Positions 60,525 to 64,000 of a stretch of DNA of 64,000 nucleotides are shown one piece after another; the first letter of the stretch is position 1; every line of letters begins with the position of its first letter. The notes below the pieces were generated by a model. That model had not been told where the DNA came from. It saw only the letters and a list, made by a program, of their open reading frames with translations, and searched no databases. The DNA is taken from the NCBI RefSeq assembly GCF_024460775.1, contig NZ_JANFYZ010000002.1, positions 218,954 to 282,953 on the forward strand. Direction: 5' to 3'. The DNA comes from Desulfovibrio desulfuricans (lineage in GTDB: Bacteria; Desulfobacterota; Desulfovibrionia; Desulfovibrionales; Desulfovibrionaceae). The translations under genes were made by a program, and so were the position numbers.

Positions 60525-61346
60525 CTAGTCTGTGCAGTTGAGGGCTATGCCCAGCGGCGTCACCAGAAAAGGATTGGCGGGCTTGAATGTGGGCACGCCG
60601 GTGTCTTTCTGGATGATGGATTCCATATCAGCGAGGCAGCAGGTGCCGCCCACAAGGTACAGGGCCGAAACCTTGCGCCCCTGAATGTGCTTCCTGATGA
60701 TGGCCGCCATCTTTTCAATCACGGGGCGCACCACGGGCAGAAGTTCCTTGTGGCGGCTCGCGTCCTTTTTCAGGTCTTCAGCTTCGTCAAAAGGAATGTC
60801 GTAATTACCCGCCAGCACAAGTGAAACGTGCGTTCCGCCCGTGGGTTCGTCCGCCACGTACACAACCTTGTCGTCCTGCAACAGGGCAATGCCGGTGGTG
60901 CCGCCGCCGATATCCACGATGGCGCCGTCGCGCACCTGCAAAACGCTGTTGGCCGCAGTGGGTTCGTCAAGCAGGGCGGTAACGCGGTAGCCAGCGGCCT
61001 CCGCCACATGGCGATGGGTTGCGCAGTCGCGCTCGCTGGTGCCGGGCGGAACGGCGATGGCGGCATTTTCAAGCTTGCGGCCAAGGCGTTCTTCCAGCTC
61101 TTCGGTCAGCTCGCGCACAATGCGCGCGCCGCCCGCGTAGTCCACCACCAGACCGTCACGCACCACCTGGGCAAAGCGCATGGCACAGGCCACAGGCTCG
61201 CGTTTGGCGTTGACCACAACCACCACAATGTACGCGGTGCCAAGGTCTACGCCCACATAAAGGGGTTCCGTGGGGCTGACCTTGCGGGGATTTTCCCGGC
61301 ACTGGTCAAGCGTGGCGATCAGTTTGTCCGCTGCGGCAAAGTCCAT
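60525..61346 (-). CDS. eutJ: EutJ-like actin-fold chaperone
   Basis: 273-aa ASKHA ATPase. Phosphate-1 YVGVDLGTAYIV, phosphate-2 IVDIGGGTTGIALL and adenosine LVGGTCCLAD motifs are present. EutJ is thought to help fold or reactivate the core enzymes. It starts 1 nt after the pduL stop, AAGGGGCTGAT forming its ribosome site. Longer frames begin in pduL. Confidence 0.92.
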   Translation of the reverse strand: MDFAAADKLIATLDQCRENPRKVSPTEPLYVGVDLGTAYIVVVVVNAKREPVACAMRFAQVVRDGLVVDYAGGARIVRELTEELEERLGRKLENAAIAVPPGTSERDCATHRHVAEAAGYRVTALLDEPTAANSVLQVRDGAIVDIGGGTTGIALLQDDKVVYVADEPTGGTHVSLVLAGNYDIPFDEAEDLKKDASRHKELLPVVRPVIEKMAAIIRKHIQGRKVSALYLVGGTCCLADMESIIQKDTGVPTFKPANPFLVTPLGIALNCTD

Positions 61347-61347
61347 A

Positions 61348-62019
61348 TCAGCCCCTTGAGCGCCGCACGATGACGCCGGTGACGCCGGGCTTCCAGCCTG
61401 CGCTGTTGCCTTCGTCCGCATCAATGTGCATGGCAAGTTTGAAGGAGTCGCTCACGCGCACCAGCACGTCTTCAAGAATCATGGGCCGTTCCGTATCAAG
61501 ACGCACGGCGACCTTGTCCTTGTCCTTGAGGCCGAAGCGTTCGGCATCATCGGTGTGCATGTGGATGTGGCGGGCGGCAACAATCACGCCCGATTCCAGG
61601 CCCACAATACCCGTGGTGGATGCAAGCACGATGCCAGGGGTGTCCTTGGTGTCGCCGCTCTGGCGCACCGGAGGATTGATGCCCAGAATGCGGGCATCGG
61701 TCTTGGAAAGCTCTATCTGCGAAACGCTGCGGGCGGGGCCGAGAACGGCCACCTTGTCCATGACGCCCTTGGGGCCGATCAGCCGCACACGTTCAACGCA
61801 CAAAAATTGTCCCGGCTGCGAGAGCGGCCTTTCGGGTCGCAGGGCCTCACCGTACAGCGACAGCGCATCTTCGACGCTCAGGTGGACGTGACGGGCGGAA
61901 ATCTCCACCGGGATGGGCCCGGCGTTCATGGTTTCTTCCCTGTCGCTGCTGGCGCACTGCTCTGTCAGCACCTTGCGCACAACATCTGTCACAATGTCCT
62001 TGATCGCTTGTTCGTTCAT
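61348..62019 (-). CDS. pduL: Phosphate propanoyltransferase PduL
   Basis: 223 aa. Converts acyl-CoA to acyl phosphate, recycling CoA inside the compartment. Metal-binding histidines lie in SARHVHLS and AARHIHMHTDD. The N-terminal amphipathic helix MNEQAIKDIVTDVVRKVL is a typical encapsulation peptide. GGAGCCAAG precedes the ATG at 62019; longer frames are not conserved. Confidence 0.96.
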   Translation of the reverse strand: MNEQAIKDIVTDVVRKVLTEQCASSDREETMNAGPIPVEISARHVHLSVEDALSLYGEALRPERPLSQPGQFLCVERVRLIGPKGVMDKVAVLGPARSVSQIELSKTDARILGINPPVRQSGDTKDTPGIVLASTTGIVGLESGVIVAARHIHMHTDDAERFGLKDKDKVAVRLDTERPMILEDVLVRVSDSFKLAMHIDADEGNSAGWKPGVTGVIVRRSRG

Positions 62020-62229
62020 CTTGGCTCCAGCATGCAACGGCTGCGCATTGGGCAACCGCCTTGTAAATACGCGGGAATCGGGCCGCAGGCTCAAATTCCT
62101 TTGGCGGGCGTTTTTATGGGCAACACCGCGCCGTTTCCGTAGAGGCGTTCTGCCTGTGGCTCCCCCGGCGCTGCTCGCGTGCAGCGCGCTGCCCGTCAGT
62201 GTGCGCCGGGGGGCCAGATACGGCAAAGA

Positions 62230-62517
62230 CTAGGCTTCGCGCTTGGGCAGAATCATTTCCACTTCGCTGTGGGGGCGGGGGATCACGTGCACGCTCACGA
62301 GTTCGCCCACCTTTTTGGCAGCGGCGGCACCGGCGTCAGTGGCGGCCTTAACAGCGCCCACATCGCCGCGCACCATCACGGTGACAAGGCCGGAACCCAC
62401 CTGGCTACGGCCAATAAGGGTTACGTTGGCGGCTTTCACCATGGCATCGGCGGCTTCAATGGCGCCCACAAGACCACGGGTTTCGATCATGCCCAGAGCG
62501 TTGGCGGAAGCGGTCAT
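62230..62517 (-). CDS. BMC-H shell protein (second copy)
   Basis: 95 aa, near-identical to the BMC-H at 58316-58600 (V/I, V/I, E/S, SR/KK, E/S changes). The DNA is also highly similar, with runs of over 40 identical bases. CAAGGAGAATAGCT precedes the ATG. It precedes pduL after a 210-bp gap. Confidence 0.96.
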   Translation of the reverse strand: MTASANALGMIETRGLVGAIEAADAMVKAANVTLIGRSQVGSGLVTVMVRGDVGAVKAATDAGAAAAKKVGELVSVHVIPRPHSEVEMILPKREA

Positions 62518-62647
62518 AGCTATTCTCCTTGCGTTATTTGCGTATGTTGTTGTGCCCCTGAGCGGGTCATGCCGTTGGGGGCATTCCGCAATAACGGGCT
62601 GTTACGGTTACATTGGGCGGGCACTGGCCAGCCCGGTGTAGCTGCTG

Positions 62648-63997
62648 CTAAAGAACCTTCTTCAGCTCGGCCACAATCAGTTCGGTGACGGCGTTGATAT
62701 CAATGTTGCCAGCGCTGGCAGCCGGGGCAGACGTGCCATGACCGCTGCCGGAGCAGCAGGAGGAGGCAGGGGCAGCATGGCTGTCCGCGCCGTGCCCGTT
62801 GCCGGAGCAGCAGCACTGGGAGTTAAGGTCATAGGCCACACGGCGGATGTTGATCAGGTTCATGGGCGTGACGTTGTCGGAAGTGGCACTGCCGCCAACG
62901 GCCCCGCAGCCCAGGGTGAACGAGGGGAACAGCCCGGTGCTGAGGCCCACCGCGCCCTGCGTGGCGGGCGTGTTGACCATGATGCGCGAAACAGGCTTTT
63001 TGAGGCCGAATTCGCGGATGATTTCTTCGTTGTTGGAGTGGATGGCAAGGGTGTGGCCCGCGCCGCAGTTGTGCAGCAGGGCGGTGCACAGTTCGCAGGC
63101 TTCATGCCAGTCTTCCACCACGTAAAAGCCGAGCAGGGCCGTGAGCTTTTCCTTGGAGAAAGGATACTTGTGGCCAACGCCCTTTTCGTCCGAAACGAGC
63201 AGGCGCGTACCCTGGGGTACGTCGATGCCGGCGATGCGTGCGATGGTCTGGGCGTCGCGGCCCACAATGGCGGGGTTCATGCTGCCATTGCCGCGTTCCA
63301 TGACGTTCTTGACCTTTTCCAGCTTTTCGCCCTGGAGGAAGTAGGCTCCCTGGGCTTCCAGCGTGGCGCGCACCTTGGCGGCGATGCAGGATTCGGTGAC
63401 GATGGACTGCTCGGAGGCGCAGATGGTGCCGTTGTCGAAAGTTTTGCTGCTCATGATCTTGGTCACGGCGCTTTCGATATCAGCGGTGCGTTCAATGAAG
63501 GCGGGCGTGTTGCCAGCGCCCACTCCCAGTGCGGGCGTGCCGGAGCTGTACGCGGCCTTGACCATGCCGGGGCCGCCCGTGGCAAGGATGAGATCGCAGA
63601 TCTTCATCAGTTCGTTGGTGCCTTCAATGGTGGGAATGGTAATGCAGCTCACCAGATCGGGCGACACGTTGCAGCTGCGCAGCGCGCCCTGAATGATTTC
63701 CACCGTCTTGGCAATGCACTTGCGGGCGCTGGGGTGCGGCGTAAACACAATGGCATTGCCCGACTTGAGCGAGATGAGCGACTTGTAGATGGTGGTGGAC
63801 GTGGGGTTGGTGGAGGGCACAATACCCGCAATCACACCCACGGGCACGGCCACTTCCACAACCTTGGTCTCGTTGTTGGTGGAAAGAATGCCCACGGTCT
63901 TCATGTCGCGAATGCAGGCATAGACCTTTTCGCTGGCAAGCAGGTTCTTGGTCTTTTTGTCCTGCGGCTTGCCAAAGCCGGTTTCTTCCGCAGCCAT
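62648..63997 (-). CDS. CoA-acylating aldehyde dehydrogenase (EutE/PduP/CutF-like), N-terminus beyond window
   Basis: 449 residues visible. It oxidises an aldehyde to acyl-CoA with NAD+ in the compartment lumen. The catalytic cysteine lies in [13 protein letters not shown], and [13 protein letters not shown] is the conserved NAD region. The family usually has 50-70 more N-terminal residues, so the gene runs past 64000. A Cys/His/Gly linker with two CCSG-N/S-GHG units joins a C-terminal encapsulation-type helix [19 protein letters not shown]. Confidence 0.92.
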   Translation of the reverse strand: MAAEETGFGKPQDKKTKNLLASEKVYACIRDMKTVGILSTNNETKVVEVAVPVGVIAGIVPSTNPTSTTIYKSLISLKSGNAIVFTPHPSARKCIAKTVEIIQGALRSCNVSPDLVSCITIPTIEGTNELMKICDLILATGGPGMVKAAYSSGTPALGVGAGNTPAFIERTADIESAVTKIMSSKTFDNGTICASEQSIVTESCIAAKVRATLEAQGAYFLQGEKLEKVKNVMERGNGSMNPAIVGRDAQTIARIAGIDVPQGTRLLVSDEKGVGHKYPFSKEKLTALLGFYVVEDWHEACELCTALLHNCGAGHTLAIHSNNEEIIREFGLKKPVSRIMVNTPATQGAVGLSTGLFPSFTLGCGAVGGSATSDNVTPMNLINIRRVAYDLNSQCCCSGNGHGADSHAAPASSCCSGSGHGTSAPAASAGNIDINAVTELIVAELKKVL

Positions 63998-64000
63998 TGT

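Noticed and set aside
1..64000. CRISPR arrays, insertion sequences, integrases, tRNA or rRNA genes
   Set aside because: No regularly spaced 24-40 bp repeats, transposase or integrase motifs, or tRNA/rRNA sequence was recognised.

Overview
The window is GC-rich chromosomal DNA of a sulfate-reducing bacterium of the Desulfovibrio group. The evidence is a 16-heme Hmc-type cytochrome with its membrane partners, a DcrA-like chemoreceptor with a c-type heme motif, a tungsten-type aldehyde oxidoreductase, and a bacterial microcompartment (BMC) operon of the kind found with glycyl-radical enzymes in Desulfovibrio. Species is not determined. No rRNA, tRNA, insertion sequence or CRISPR array was seen.

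Layout. 1-1.6 kb: end of a methyl-accepting chemotaxis protein. 1.7-7.3 kb (minus): housekeeping block yicC-remA-gmk-pyrF-TPR protein-recJ, plus an FmdB-type zinc ribbon. 7.6-15.4 kb: DJ-1/PfpI protein, mtaB, M15 peptidase, pgl, an unknown membrane-anchored protein coupled to a methyltransferase, RidA, and a bile-acid:Na+ symporter-like carrier. 15.6-24.9 kb (plus): a sigma-54 activator followed by a TAXI-TRAP transporter, a DapA-like lyase, a PPC-domain protein, a zinc ribbon, a thioredoxin reductase/thioredoxin pair and a CyuA-type cysteine desulfidase. I read this as an uncharacterised import-and-catabolism operon, possibly for cystine or another thiol compound. It has tandem palindromes and a C11 tract in its leader. 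25.4-31.9 kb: ettA, a DUF4139 protein, a LysE-type exporter, an AraC regulator and moeA.

32.3-43.7 kb: fdhD-like gene, Tat-exported ferredoxin and a YdhV-like aldehyde ferredoxin oxidoreductase, then a YdhW-like gene interrupted by C9/G9 homopolymers, and an Hmc-like transmembrane redox complex (HmcB-, C-, D-, E- and 16-heme HmcA-like). A NapH-like ferredoxin lies on the opposite strand. The genes suggest electrons from a periplasmic tungsten/molybdenum enzyme crossing the membrane through an Hmc-type conduit. Six 11-bp repeats precede the operon.

44.0-51.8 kb: metNIQ, a YgdI-type lipoprotein, PhzF, two membrane proteins including an acyltransferase, and an ArsR-permease-redoxin operon. 51.9-54.5 kb (minus): a tetraheme cytochrome and a heme-containing chemoreceptor in one operon. 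54.5-55.3 kb is AT-rich and without convincing genes.

55.3-64.0 kb (minus): a BMC operon with aldehyde dehydrogenase (running off the right edge), two near-identical BMC-H shell proteins, PduL, EutJ, a PduM-like protein, EutN pentamer, two cysteine-bearing BMC-T proteins, a His/Cys-rich protein, PduS, EutS and EutP. The signature enzyme is not in the window and is expected upstream, beyond position 64000. The operon would convert an aldehyde to acyl-CoA and acyl phosphate inside a protein shell and pass electrons through PduS/PduT.
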